Shown here in pieces: positions 25,560-34,122 of a stretch of DNA of 49,722 bases. The stretch covers positions 1-49,722 of the forward strand of contig NZ_BOMS01000111.1 of assembly GCF_016862315.1 (NCBI RefSeq), read 5' to 3'. This DNA comes from Actinoplanes palleronii (GTDB lineage: Bacteria > Actinomycetota > Actinomycetes > Mycobacteriales > Micromonosporaceae). The notes beneath the pieces were generated by a model. The model searched no databases. It saw only the letters and a list, made by a program, of their open reading frames with translations, and had not been told where the DNA came from. Each line of letters begins with the position of its first letter. Position 1 is the first letter of the stretch. Both the position numbers and the translations under genes were made by a program.

Positions 25560-27794
25560 TCAGCGGGTCAGGTCGAGGACCGTGAGCGTGTTGTCCTTGC
25601 TGTTGCTGACGTAGCCGCGGGAGCCGTCCGGCAGGACCGCGATCGAGGTGGGCGCCTTGCCGGTCGGGAGCGTCGCGGTGACCTGGAGGTTGTCGGCGCG
25701 GATCACCGAGAGGGTGTCGCTGCCGCTGTTGACGACGTAGGCGTAGCGGCCGTCCGGTGACCAGTGGACGTTCAGCGGCTCGTTGCCGACGGCGATGGTG
25801 CGGCGGACCGTGTGCGTGGTCGTGTCGATCGCGCAGACCGTGTCGTCGTCCCAGTTGACGTTGATCACTAGCGGTCGGACCGGGTTCTGCTCGACGCTGT
25901 GCGGGGACCGGCCGACCTTGATGTTCCTGAGCAGCTTGCGGGTGGCGGTGTCCACGACACTGATCTCGTTGGACTCGTGATCGGCGATGTAGGCCCGGGT
26001 GCCGTCGACCGAGAATGACACGTAGTGCGGCTCGGGCGGGACGGTGATCTCGGCGATCGGGGCCATCCTCTCGGTGTCGATCACGGTGACCGTGTGGCCG
26101 TCGTGGTTCGGGACGTACAACCGGGTGCCGTCCGGGGTGACTGCCGCGAGGAACGGCCGCGTCCGTACCGGAATGGTCTTCTTGATGGTGTTGTCGCTGG
26201 TGTCGAGGATGCTGACGGCGTGCACGTCGCCGTCGCGGCGGTCCCAGAGGCTGACGTAGACGTAGCGGCCGTCGGGGGAGAAGGACAGGAACCGGGCCGG
26301 GCCGGGCACCCGGATGGTGGTCGGGGTCACCCGATCGGTGCTGGTGTCGAGCACCGAGACGGTCTGGTCGCCGCTGGCGATGTAGAGCTGGCGCCCGTTC
26401 GGGGAGGCGGCGACGTAACTCGGGGGTGAGGTGAGCGTCACCGGTTTCGCCAGCGACGGCACGGCGATCGCGGAGAGCAGAGTCTTCGCGATGCGGGCGG
26501 CGGTCGAGGCGGGAGTGGGCCGTTGCCGAGGAGCCGCGGCCGACATCGAGTGGTCGCGGTCCCGGGTGAGCGCGACGATCGTGCCGCTGAGCAGCAGGAC
26601 GGCGGCGAGCGCCGCGACCAGGGTGAGGGCGCGCCGACTCCGGCCGGTGCTGATCGGGCCGTCATGGTGCGCAGGCGGTGGCGTCCATGGCGGTTGCGGT
26701 GCCGGCGCGGGACCGGCCGGGGCCGGCGCGTGGCGGGGGCCCGCGGCGACCATCGCCGCGCCCAGGGCGACCGCGTATTTCGGGTGCGCGTCGTTCACGG
26801 TGGGCCGGCCGGTCTCGGCCGCGACCATTCTCTCGATCAAGGGGATCCGGGAGGATCCACCGACCAGGAGTACGGCGGACAGCTGACCGACGTCCAGCCG
26901 CGCGGTGTGCACCGCCCGGATCAGGGTGCCGATGGTGGACTCGATCGGGGCGCGGATCAGGCCCTCGAACTCCGGACGGGTCAGCCGGGCGACGAAGTGC
27001 CGGTTCGGCAGCAGCACCGGGATGGTCGTCTCGACGTCGACCGACAGCGCCTCCTTGGCCTGCACACACTCCTGGCGCAGGTTCGCCATGGCGGCCGCCG
27101 ACTCGGGCGCGGACAGGTCGAGCTCGGCCAGCGCGCCACCGTGCTGGTAGTTCAGCCACTGCAGGATCGCCTCGTCGAAGTCGATCCCGCCGAGCCGCTC
27201 CATGCCGTCCGGGTCGCCGATCACCTCGACCAACCCGGCGCGTTTGCGCAGCACCGTGGCGTCGAACGTGCCGCCGCCGAGGTCGTAGACGGCCAGCGTG
27301 TCACCCTCGGCGAGCAGCCGGGACGCGCCGTAGAAGGCCGCGGCCGCCTCCGGCTCGGTCAGCAGCACGTAGTCGTGCAGCCCGGCCAGCCGCGGGATCT
27401 CCTCGAACAGCTCCCGCCGGTACGGGCCCCAGTTCGCCGGGTAGGTCAGCGCGACCCGGTCCGGCGGGACGCCCTCCACCCGGGTGACGGTGTCCAGCAC
27501 GTCGCGCAGCTGCGCGGACATCAGCGCGGTCACCGCGTGCGGGACGCCGCCGAGCACCACCGGGGTCGGATCGCCCAGCCGGCGCTTGAACGCGCGCTCG
27601 ACCCGGTCCGGGTGGCTCAGCGCGCGGCGTTCCGCGGCGTCGCCGAAGACCAGCCGGGACGGTTCACTGAGGAACACCACCGCCGGGGTGACCACGGTCT
27701 GGTTGCCCAGCGTGCACATCTCGGTGCGGCCGTCCCGGGAGATCGCGGCGGCGACGAAGGTGGTGCCCAGATCGACACCCAGGTCGTAACCCAC
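25560..27794 (-). CDS. membrane-anchored Hsp70 ATPase fused to a seven-blade YVTN propeller
   Basis: This 744-residue protein starts with an actin-like Hsp70 ATPase domain (1-352). Phosphate-1 is LGVDLGTTFVAA, phosphate-2 is VYDLGGGTFDATVL and the adenosine motif is VLLVGGSSRIPLIE. No Hsp70 substrate-binding domain follows. Instead comes a Pro/Ala linker (355-380), one transmembrane helix (389-409) and seven YVTN-like repeats (about 450-744) with SPDGRYVYV and DTTTHTVRRTI as typical blade halves. By the positive-inside rule the ATPase is cytoplasmic and the propeller outside. An ATP-driven switch could sense or act on an envelope ligand. Start GTG 27794 after GGAGG. Divergent from the sensor operon. 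Confidence 0.85.
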   Translation of the reverse strand: MGYDLGVDLGTTFVAAAISRDGRTEMCTLGNQTVVTPAVVFLSEPSRLVFGDAAERRALSHPDRVERAFKRRLGDPTPVVLGGVPHAVTALMSAQLRDVLDTVTRVEGVPPDRVALTYPANWGPYRRELFEEIPRLAGLHDYVLLTEPEAAAAFYGASRLLAEGDTLAVYDLGGGTFDATVLRKRAGLVEVIGDPDGMERLGGIDFDEAILQWLNYQHGGALAELDLSAPESAAAMANLRQECVQAKEALSVDVETTIPVLLPNRHFVARLTRPEFEGLIRAPIESTIGTLIRAVHTARLDVGQLSAVLLVGGSSRIPLIERMVAAETGRPTVNDAHPKYAVALGAAMVAAGPRHAPAPAGPAPAPQPPWTPPPAHHDGPISTGRSRRALTLVAALAAVLLLSGTIVALTRDRDHSMSAAAPRQRPTPASTAARIAKTLLSAIAVPSLAKPVTLTSPPSYVAASPNGRQLYIASGDQTVSVLDTSTDRVTPTTIRVPGPARFLSFSPDGRYVYVSLWDRRDGDVHAVSILDTSDNTIKKTIPVRTRPFLAAVTPDGTRLYVPNHDGHTVTVIDTERMAPIAEITVPPEPHYVSFSVDGTRAYIADHESNEISVVDTATRKLLRNIKVGRSPHSVEQNPVRPLVINVNWDDDTVCAIDTTTHTVRRTIAVGNEPLNVHWSPDGRYAYVVNSGSDTLSVIRADNLQVTATLPTGKAPTSIAVLPDGSRGYVSNSKDNTLTVLDLTR

Positions 27795-27900
27795 CACACC
27801 TCCAAGACGGTCCTGCACTGTGGTCAGTCTCGGACACCGGGGGGCCGGGATCCAGGGTACCAACCCGTACGTGTCGGGTGAATTCCTGCACAATGAGGGC

Positions 27901-28485
27901 ATGACGCTCGGTCCGGACGACGACACCGCCCGTCGCCGGCAGGCCGACGAACACTGGACACGCCGCCGTGACCTGGAACGACAGCTGCACGACGGCCCGG
28001 CGCTGCGGATCGCCGCGCTGACCCTGCACCTCGGACTGCTCGGGCAGAAGGCCGGTGACCTGCGGCACGACATCGAAGACCTGCAAGGACAGCTGCACAT
28101 CGTGCTGCAGGAGCTGCGGCTGATCGCCGACCAGATCTACCCGCCGCTGCTGCAGGAGGCCGGCCTGGGCGCCGCGCTGCGCGAACTGGCCTCGGTCCTG
28201 CCGGCGCCGGTCCGGGTCGACGCCGCCGACGGCCGGTTCGACCCGGCCGTGGAGGGCGTGGCGTACTTCGCCGTCCTCGAAGTGCTCCGGGACCATCCGG
28301 TCACCACTCGAACGGTGGACATCACGGTCCGCCGGGATGACGACGGCTTGGCGCTCGATCTGGCCGGTGCCGATACTGGCCGGGGCGTCACCGTCGGTGA
28401 CCGGATCGCGTGGCTGGGCGGGGTGGTCGAGATCGTCGAGGATGCCGGTAGGCGCACGATCAAGGTGCGGATTCCGTGCGGGTAG
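27901..28485 (+). CDS. NarL-type histidine kinase fragment with phospho-His but no ATP site
   Basis: This 194-residue soluble protein has a HisKA_3 dimerisation helix with the phospho-acceptor His30 in RQLHDGPALRIAAL, followed by a coiled coil and the ADQIYPPLLQEAGLGAALREL segment typical of NarL-family kinases. The following HATPase region keeps the overall pattern (VAYFAVLEVLRDHP, GDRIAWLGGVVEI) but lacks the N-box Asn and the G-box glycines. It could accept phosphate from another kinase but probably cannot bind ATP. It has no membrane part. ATG 27901 with GAGGG upstream. It overlaps the regulator gene by 10 bp and heads a four-gene operon. Confidence 0.72.
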   Translation: MTLGPDDDTARRRQADEHWTRRRDLERQLHDGPALRIAALTLHLGLLGQKAGDLRHDIEDLQGQLHIVLQELRLIADQIYPPLLQEAGLGAALRELASVLPAPVRVDAADGRFDPAVEGVAYFAVLEVLRDHPVTTRTVDITVRRDDDGLALDLAGADTGRGVTVGDRIAWLGGVVEIVEDAGRRTIKVRIPCG

Positions 28486-29141
28486 CGCTCGCCGAGGACG
28501 GGGCCCTGTTCCGCGACGGCCTGATGATGCTGCTCGAGGCGGCCGGGCACGAGGTGGTGGGCGCGACCGCGGACGGTGACGCGCTCGTCGAGCTGCTCGC
28601 CACCGAACCGGCCGACGTCGCGATCCTGGACATCCGGATGCCACCCGAACCGGACGGTGGCCTGGTCACCGCGGAACGGCTGCGGGCCGCGCACCCGAAG
28701 CTCGGGCTGCTGTTCCTGTCGCACTACGCCGAGGCGCACTACCTGATGCGGGTGCTGCAGATCGGCACCGACGCGATCGGGTACCGGCTCAAGGAGAAGG
28801 TGGGCAGCGTCGACGTGCTCAGCGACACCCTGACCCGGATCCGGGACGGCGAGATCGTGATCGAGCCGGTGCTGGCGCGGCGCCTGGTCGAACGGCCGAG
28901 CAGCAGCCGCCGGGACGTGGTGGCGGCTCTGTCCGGGCGGGAGCAGGAAGTGCTGCGGCTGATGGCCGAGGGACGGTCGAACGGCGGGATCGCCCATCAG
29001 CTGGTGGTGATGCCGAAGGCGGTGGAGAAACACATCGCGAACATCTTCAGCAAGCTCGGGTTGCCGGCCGACGCCGCGGAGCACCATCGGCGGGTGCTCG
29101 CGGTGCTGACGTATCTGAGATCGCAACAGGACGGTGCGTAG
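28476..29141 (+). CDS. NarL/LuxR-family response regulator
   Basis: This 221-residue regulator has a receiver domain (1-120) with acidic pocket Glu7-Asp8, phospho-acceptor Asp52 in VAILDIRMPP and the Lys in GYRLKEKV. The C-terminal HTH (about 150-215) reads LSGREQEVLRLMAEGRSN and MPKAVEKHIANIFSKL, the normal LuxR type. It overlaps genes on both sides (10 bp and 8 bp), so translation is coupled to the neighbouring kinases and it is almost certainly their target. Its own promoter targets are unknown; the repeated leaders at 33.7 and 34.2 kb are candidates. Confidence 0.92.
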   Translation: MRVALAEDGALFRDGLMMLLEAAGHEVVGATADGDALVELLATEPADVAILDIRMPPEPDGGLVTAERLRAAHPKLGLLFLSHYAEAHYLMRVLQIGTDAIGYRLKEKVGSVDVLSDTLTRIRDGEIVIEPVLARRLVERPSSSRRDVVAALSGREQEVLRLMAEGRSNGGIAHQLVVMPKAVEKHIANIFSKLGLPADAAEHHRRVLAVLTYLRSQQDGA

Positions 29142-30501
29142 GGCGGGGGTGTTGCGGGCCGCGCTGCTCGGCGGTGGGGCATTCGTGCCGCTGGTGCTGG
29201 CGGGCCTGGTCAGCGGGCCGGGCCCGGTGGTCGCCGGGCTGCCGTTCCTGGCCGCCGGGGTGGCGGTGGTGCTGGTGGCGCGATTGCGCGGGCCGGTGGA
29301 GCGGGTGGTTCACGACCGGCGGGTGACGCCCTACTCGGCGCTGGCGGACGCGGCGCGGCGGCTGCGGTCGCCGTCGATGGAGGAGGCGCTGCCCGGGCTG
29401 GCCGGGGTGCTGGCCGACGGGACCGGAGCGCGCCGGGCGTCGGTGTGGCTCGCGGTGGGGGAGCGCCTGGTCATCAGCGCTGCCTATCCGGACGACGGAG
29501 TGTCCGCCTGCGCGGCGGACAGTGTGGAGAACCTTGCGGTGCTGCTGGCCCGGCCGGGGATCGGGCATGTCGTGCCGGTGCTGGACGGGACCGAGCTGCG
29601 GGCCGTGCTGGTGATCGAGAAGCCGGGTGCGCCGATCACGCCCGCCGACCGCGCGCTGATGCGGGACGTGGCGAACGGGGCGGCCCTGCTGCTGCGGACG
29701 GTGGCGCTCAACGCCGAACTGGCCGACCGGGTCCGCCGCGCCGACCACCTGGCGGGTGAGTTGCAGGCGTCCCGGCGGCGGCTCGCGCAGGCCCGTGAGG
29801 TGGAGCGGCGCCGGCTGCTGACCGAGCTGTCCCGCGCGACCTCGGGCCGCCTGGCCGCGCTGCGCGAGCATGTGACCGCGGCCCGGGACGGCCTGGGGCA
29901 GCCGGAGGTTCCGGGTCACCTGGTGCGGGCGCGCACCGAGTTGGACGAGCTGCTGGACCGGTTCCGGGTGATCGCCCGGGGTGTGTATCCGGCGGTGCTG
30001 CGCAGCCAGGGTCCGGGTGCTGCCCTGGAGGAGCTGATCGCCGACCTGCGCCGGACGGTGCGGATCACCGGCGACCTGGACGTCCGGGTGGCGTGGGAGA
30101 TCGAGTCCGGGGTCTACCAGGTGACGGCGGCGGCCCTGGAGCTGCTCGCGCAGGAGGCCGGGAGCGCGGAACCGCCCGTGGGCCGGCCGGGATCGCTGGT
30201 CCGAGGGGTGACCACGGCCGAGCTGGACGTCCGGGTGGACGGGCCGGAGACCACGGAGATCCACGTGCGACTGACCCACGGCGGTGGCCGGGTGCGGGTG
30301 CTGGTCGAGGATCCCGATCCGCCGGTGACCGCGGAGCAGGTCCGGACGGCCCTGCTCGACGACAGCGAACGGCTCGCGGCGCTCGGCGGCGACGTCGCCT
30401 GCCCGGACGACGAGAAGCCCGGACTGCGGCTGCACGCCTGGCTGCCGGACCGGCTGGACGCGCTCCTCGAATCCGGCGCCACCCTCGGGCCGGGGTCGTG
30501 A
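29134..30501 (+). CDS. histidine-kinase-like protein lacking the phospho-acceptor His
   Basis: This 455-residue protein has two N-terminal membrane helices (8-50), a GAF-like domain (about 75-195), a coiled coil and then the dimerisation helix. In NarL-type kinases that helix reads ERRRLERDLHDGAQQRL. Here it reads VERRRLLTELSRATSGRLAA, with Leu-Ser-Arg-Ala-Thr in place of Leu-His-Asp-Gly-Ala, so no phospho-His is present. The ATP-binding domain also lacks an N-box. It is probably a pseudokinase that senses a signal and modulates the intact kinase next to it. It overlaps the response regulator by 8 bp and the next kinase by 4 bp. Confidence 0.8.
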   Translation: MRRAGVLRAALLGGGAFVPLVLAGLVSGPGPVVAGLPFLAAGVAVVLVARLRGPVERVVHDRRVTPYSALADAARRLRSPSMEEALPGLAGVLADGTGARRASVWLAVGERLVISAAYPDDGVSACAADSVENLAVLLARPGIGHVVPVLDGTELRAVLVIEKPGAPITPADRALMRDVANGAALLLRTVALNAELADRVRRADHLAGELQASRRRLAQAREVERRRLLTELSRATSGRLAALREHVTAARDGLGQPEVPGHLVRARTELDELLDRFRVIARGVYPAVLRSQGPGAALEELIADLRRTVRITGDLDVRVAWEIESGVYQVTAAALELLAQEAGSAEPPVGRPGSLVRGVTTAELDVRVDGPETTEIHVRLTHGGGRVRVLVEDPDPPVTAEQVRTALLDDSERLAALGGDVACPDDEKPGLRLHAWLPDRLDALLESGATLGPGS

Positions 30502-32336
30502 CGCGTCGCCGGTCCCTGCCGTGGGCAGTGGTGATCCTTCCGGTCGCCGTGCTCGGCGGCGGCGTGTTCCTGGTGCTGCGCCTGCTGCTCGACCGGCTGC
30601 CCGCGGGGCTGGCCGTGCCGATCGCCGCGGCGCCGGTCGCTCTGCTGCTGCATCCGGCCCTGGTCAGGGCCGAGCGGCTGCTGCACGGGCGGCGGCCGAC
30701 GCCCTACAGCGTGCTGGCCGGGATCGGGACGCTGTCGTGGACGAGCACGGCGGACGCCCCCGACCTGGCCCGGGTCGCCGAGGCGGTCGGACGCGGACTG
30801 GGCGCCCGGGTGTGCCGGCTGACCGTGCACCGGCCGGATCTGCCGGACCGCACCTACGTCTGGCCGGCCGGTGACACCGGGGAAACCCTGGTCTCGCTGC
30901 CGGTGGTGCGCGGGGCGGAGCAGCTGGGCTCGATCGCGGTGGACCGGGCGGCCGCGGCCGGCCCGGACGTCCACCGGCGGCGGCTGGTCGAGGACGTCGC
31001 CGACAGCCTCGGCCCGGTCTTCGAGGCGCACCGGCTGGGCATCGCCCTGGAGCGCGAGCTGCGGGCCGTCCGGGCGCATGCCGCGGACATCGCCGGATCG
31101 CGCCGGCGGCTGGTCGCCGAGATGGACGCCGAACGCCGCCGCATCGAACGGGACCTGCACGACGGGGCCCAGCACCACCTGGTCTCGCTGCGGCTCGCGC
31201 TCGGGCTGGCCGAGCACAAACTCACCAAGGGCGGCCGGGCGGACGCGGAGACCGCGCTCGACCGGGTCACCGGCCAGATCGACGACGCCGAGGCGATCCT
31301 GGCGCGCACCGCCCGGGGCGTGACCTCGCCGGTGCTGGCGCGGCGCGGCCTGGTCGCGGCGCTGGAGTCGGAGCTGGGCACCGGGGTGCCGATCACCGCC
31401 GCCGGGATGGACGCCGGCCGCCGCTTCCCGGTCGAACTGGAGTCGGCGGTCTGGTTTTGCTGCCTGGAAGCCGTGAACAACGCCCGCAAGCACGCCCCGG
31501 GCGCGCCGATCCGGCTCAGCCTGACGTGCGGCCGGGATCGCCTGGCGTTCGGCGTTCACGACGACGGGCCGGGCTGGGACATGACCGCGAGCGCCGGCTC
31601 ACCGGGCCGGGGCATGCGCAACGTGATGGCCCGGGTGACCGCGGTGGGTGGCCTGGTGGCGGTGCGGTCCGCACCGGGCGCGGGCACCCGGGTGGACGGC
31701 TGGGTCCCGCTGCCCGGCGGGCAGGCCGACGACGACTCGCTGGTCACCGCGGTACGCGAGGCGATCCAGGCGGCGGCGGCCGCCTACGGCGACGACCCGG
31801 CCGTGGAACGGATCCGGGAGCTGCGCGCCGGGCTGGACGAGCCGGCGGCCCGCCGGGCCGCGATCCTCGCCGCGTGGTCGGCGCTGCGGGCCCTCGACCA
31901 GCTGGTCCGCAGTGAGCCGCCCCCGGGCAACGGCCCGCACCTGCTGCACCGGCTGGACCGGATCCGCTCGAGCAGCCGGGAGTGGGCCGAGGTGACCGCG
32001 ATCGACGCCCTGCGCTCGGCGGGCACCACCGATCCCGGCGCGCCGGACGAGGTCGAGATGGCGGCTCGGCTGCTCGGGGAGAGCGGTGCGGATCCGCGGA
32101 CCCGGCTCGGGCTCGCCGCGGACGCCGGCCGGGCCCAGGTCGCCGAGGCCGCGGCACGAGCTCTCGCGGTCTGGCGGACCCGGGCCTCGCACCCCGGCAC
32201 CTCCGGAAGTGTGCGGCTGGTCGCGGCGACCGTGGTCCGGACCTGTGAGCACCTCATGCTCAGGCACTCCGGAGGAAGCGCAGGGCCTGGACCTGCAGAT
32301 CCCGGATCGACTCCAGGTCCGCGTCGATCGCCCTGA
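30498..32336 (+). CDS. NarL-type sensor histidine kinase with long C-terminal extension
   Basis: This 612-residue protein has two N-terminal membrane helices (10-53), a GAF-like domain (75-180), and a HisKA_3 helix with the phospho-acceptor His221 in RDLHDGAQHHLVSL. A complete HATPase domain (about 310-405) has EAVNNARKHAP (N-box) and DDGPGWD (G1). About 205 residues of Ala/Arg-rich helical sequence follow (409-612), which is not part of the normal architecture and which I cannot assign. The N-terminal half (HGRRPTPYSVLAGIGTLSW) resembles the neighbouring pseudokinase, so they are probably duplicates. GTG overlaps the preceding stop (GTGA). Its 3' end overlaps the convergent dynamin-like gene by 77 bp. 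Confidence 0.9.
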   Translation: MTRRRSLPWAVVILPVAVLGGGVFLVLRLLLDRLPAGLAVPIAAAPVALLLHPALVRAERLLHGRRPTPYSVLAGIGTLSWTSTADAPDLARVAEAVGRGLGARVCRLTVHRPDLPDRTYVWPAGDTGETLVSLPVVRGAEQLGSIAVDRAAAAGPDVHRRRLVEDVADSLGPVFEAHRLGIALERELRAVRAHAADIAGSRRRLVAEMDAERRRIERDLHDGAQHHLVSLRLALGLAEHKLTKGGRADAETALDRVTGQIDDAEAILARTARGVTSPVLARRGLVAALESELGTGVPITAAGMDAGRRFPVELESAVWFCCLEAVNNARKHAPGAPIRLSLTCGRDRLAFGVHDDGPGWDMTASAGSPGRGMRNVMARVTAVGGLVAVRSAPGAGTRVDGWVPLPGGQADDDSLVTAVREAIQAAAAAYGDDPAVERIRELRAGLDEPAARRAAILAAWSALRALDQLVRSEPPPGNGPHLLHRLDRIRSSSREWAEVTAIDALRSAGTTDPGAPDEVEMAARLLGESGADPRTRLGLAADAGRAQVAEAAARALAVWRTRASHPGTSGSVRLVAATVVRTCEHLMLRHSGGSAGPGPADPGSTPGPRRSP

Positions 32337-33336
32337 GTTCCTGGTCGGTGCTGTCGTCGGCGGCTCGCCGGGCCGCGTCGGCGGTGGAGGTGAGCTGCCG
32401 GGTGCGGGCGGTGACCGCCGCGTCGGCGGCGGTGCGCAGGTGCTGCTCCAGGGAGCGGACGCCGTCGCGCATGCGCTTGCTGAGGGCCATCCGGAAGTCG
32501 TCGACCGTGGCGCGCAGGCCGCTGGTGGTCTCCGCGGCGCGCCGGCTCCGCTGGCGCTGGCGTTCGCCGGCGATCGCGGCGCCGCCCATCGCGAACGCGC
32601 CGGTGACGGCCGCCGTCACGATCAGCCAGAGCGGCAGCCGGAGTCCGAGGATCTTGGGGAGGACCAGGGCGATCATCATGCCGCCGTAGGTGGGCATGAC
32701 GATGCCGAGCATCCGGCCGGCCAGCGGCTGACGGCCGGCGGGGGCCGGGCGGGGCCGGGGCTCGTCCAGCGGCGCGAGCCACACCGGTGGCACCGGGACC
32801 GGGACCTCGAGCGAGGCGGCGACCCGGGCGGCCGCCGACCGCAGCGCCTCCTCGCAGGCCTCGGTCTCGGTGGCGAACCGGGCGCGGAGCCAGCCGTCGA
32901 GGTCCAGGCCGGGCTCGGCCCGCTCGATCAGCGCGGTGCCCTCGTCGAGCAGGGAGCGCAACCGCCGCTGAACGGCGTACTCCAGGTCTGAATCGGCCGC
33001 GCCCAGCGCGTCGCCGAGCGTGCGGGGCCACCTCGCGGTGCTCTCCCGGAACCGGCGCAGCCGGGTCTCGGCGTGGCGTGCCTCGGCCGCGAGCCGGGCG
33101 GACCGCCCCGGGTCGCACAGCCCGGCCCGCCGGTTGCGGAGGTCGACCTCGAGCGACTGCAGGGCCTGCACCACGGTGGCGGCGACCGGAGCGCCCTGCG
33201 CCGGGTGGGTGACGGCCAACTCGCCGGCGGCGGTGTGCATCCGGCGGACCAGGTCGGGTCGCTCGTTGGCCTCGGCGCCCTGGCGGACCAGGTGGACGAG
33301 CTCCCGCAGGTCGGTCTGCTCGGTCGTGACGGTCAT
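32260..33336 (-). CDS. helical membrane-hairpin protein resembling a dynamin-like stalk without GTPase
   Basis: This 358-residue protein is helical throughout, with a membrane hairpin at 209-256 (MLGIVMPTYGGMMIALVLPK and LWLIVTAAVTGAFAMGGAA) between two coiled-coil-like arms. The pre-hairpin segment (LRSLLDEGTALIERAEPGLD to ATETEACEEAL) and the post-hairpin helices look like the stalk and membrane-insertion region of bacterial dynamin-like proteins. No P-loop (GxxxxGKS) occurs, so there is no GTPase domain. Homology to dynamin is an impression, not a search result. ATG 33336 has a strong GGAGGTGA site. Only 62 bp separate it from the His-rich gene upstream on the same strand. Confidence 0.65.
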   Translation of the reverse strand: MTVTTEQTDLRELVHLVRQGAEANERPDLVRRMHTAAGELAVTHPAQGAPVAATVVQALQSLEVDLRNRRAGLCDPGRSARLAAEARHAETRLRRFRESTARWPRTLGDALGAADSDLEYAVQRRLRSLLDEGTALIERAEPGLDLDGWLRARFATETEACEEALRSAAARVAASLEVPVPVPPVWLAPLDEPRPRPAPAGRQPLAGRMLGIVMPTYGGMMIALVLPKILGLRLPLWLIVTAAVTGAFAMGGAAIAGERQRQRSRRAAETTSGLRATVDDFRMALSKRMRDGVRSLEQHLRTAADAAVTARTRQLTSTADAARRAADDSTDQELRAIDADLESIRDLQVQALRFLRSA

Positions 33337-33398
33337 CGGGCTCACCTCCGCGTGCTGGGTCCGGTGGCCGCCGGGCGGCGGCCACCGGTCGGGTGCCG

Positions 33399-33650
33399 TC
33401 AGTGCTGGAAGTAGTGGTGCGAGTCGTGGTGACCGGAGTGGTCGTGGTGCTCGTGGTGGCCGTGGTGGTCGTGGTGACCGCCGTGGTGGCCGTGCGAGTC
33501 GTGGTTCCACCGGTGGTCGTCGTGGCGGTTGTGGCGGTTGTGGTGGTCGTTGTCGTCCCAGTGGTTGCGGTCGTGCCCGGAGCTCCCGCTGTCGTGGTTG
33601 TTGTCATCGCTCTGGTGACGGCTGTCGGAGTGGTGCGTGCTCTGCCACAT
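33399..33650 (-). CDS. small His/Asp-rich low-complexity protein (paralogue 2)
   Basis: This 83-residue protein has 29 His (35%) and 14 Asp, with Asn, Ser, Gly and Arg filling the rest. It begins MWQSTHHSDSRHQSDD and ends HHDSHHYFQH. There is no signal peptide or membrane helix. A His-Asp polymer of this kind should bind Zn, Ni or Cu and change charge near neutral pH; that is inference. An in-frame TAA four codons before the ATG fixes the start, and AAAGGA lies eight bases upstream. Shared N-terminus (Met-Trp-x-Ser-x-His) and shared leader with the next gene show it is a duplicate of it. Third codon positions are almost all C/G, as in real genes here. Confidence 0.72.
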   Translation of the reverse strand: MWQSTHHSDSRHQSDDNNHDSGSSGHDRNHWDDNDHHNRHNRHDDHRWNHDSHGHHGGHHDHHGHHEHHDHSGHHDSHHYFQH

Positions 33651-33674
33651 GGTCGTTGTCCTTTACCTGGTGGG

Positions 33675-33788
33675 GGGCCTTGCCGATGGGAACAATGCTT
33701 CCGTCTTGACCGCCGCGGCGCGACCGAGGAGACCCCCGGATCCGGCCGGGGAGCTCCCCCGGCCCGAGGTAGGGATAACCCCCGGCGC
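33675..33788 (-). promoter_or_regulatory. conserved leader of the His-rich gene
   Basis: This block aligns without net gaps to 34123-34232, the leader of the paralogue. Shared landmarks, read toward the gene: GGGGGTTATCCCTACC (33783-33768), GGGGG followed by CTCGGTCGCGCC, CGGAAGCATTG and GCAAGGCCC. The GGGGGTTWTCCCYACC box lies 118 bases upstream of the ATG in both copies. It probably holds the promoter and a regulator site. Confidence 0.6.
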
Positions 33789-33801
33789 CGACCGAGAGCG
33801 G

Positions 33802-34098
33802 TCAGCTGCAGCCGGTGAAGGTGTGGTGCTCGAAGTGGACGCTGGTGTATTCCTGGTGCTCGAAGGAGCTCTGCGAGTGGTCGTCCCACGACTGGTTCTG
33901 CTGGTGGCTGCTGGTCGACTCCCAGCGGGTGTAGTCGTAGTCGGTGTTGTCGCCATACGAGCTGTTGTCGCCGTGCGAGCCGTTGTCGCCATACGAGGCG
34001 TGTGAGGCGTCGTCGCCATACGAGGCGTGCGAGGCGTGCGAGCTGGTGTCGCTGGACGGGGTGTTGTCGCCGGGCGAGCAGTGCGAGCTGTTCCACAT
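33802..34098 (-). CDS. small Ser/His/Tyr-Gly-Asp repeat protein (paralogue 1)
   Basis: This 98-residue hydrophilic protein starts MWNSSHCSPG and contains tandem units SHASYGDD, SHASYGDN, SHGDN and SSYGDN (about residues 20-51), then a Gln/Ser/His/aromatic-rich half ending HFEHHTFTGCS. Cys occurs only near each end (positions 7 and 97), which could allow a disulfide or metal link. Its composition is that of an intrinsically disordered, possibly phase-separating protein. The start is set by homology with the paralogue. Tandem repeats are visible in the DNA as GTCGCCATACGAGGCGTG units. It is the first gene of the presumed minus-strand operon leading to the membrane-hairpin protein. Confidence 0.72.
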   Translation of the reverse strand: MWNSSHCSPGDNTPSSDTSSHASHASYGDDASHASYGDNGSHGDNSSYGDNTDYDYTRWESTSSHQQNQSWDDHSQSSFEHQEYTSVHFEHHTFTGCS

Positions 34099-34122
34099 GA
34101 TCTCTGTCCCTGTCTGCCGTGC

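Noticed and set aside
27840..27885. GGGTACCAACCCGTAC between the Hsp70 gene and the sensor operon as a relative of the GGGGGTTWTCCCYACC box
   Set aside because: Only ACCCGTAC is shared with one copy, and the core differs; similarity is too weak to claim a common site.
33417..33640. CRISPR-like periodic sequence in the His-rich gene region
   Set aside because: The periodicity is 3-12 bases from CAC/GAC codons, with no uniform repeats and spacers.
33393..33818. A Val-rich plus-strand frame opposite the His-rich gene
   Set aside because: It is the complement of His/Asp codons read in another frame, with no ribosome site or homologue; the His-rich frame has a paralogue and a conserved start.
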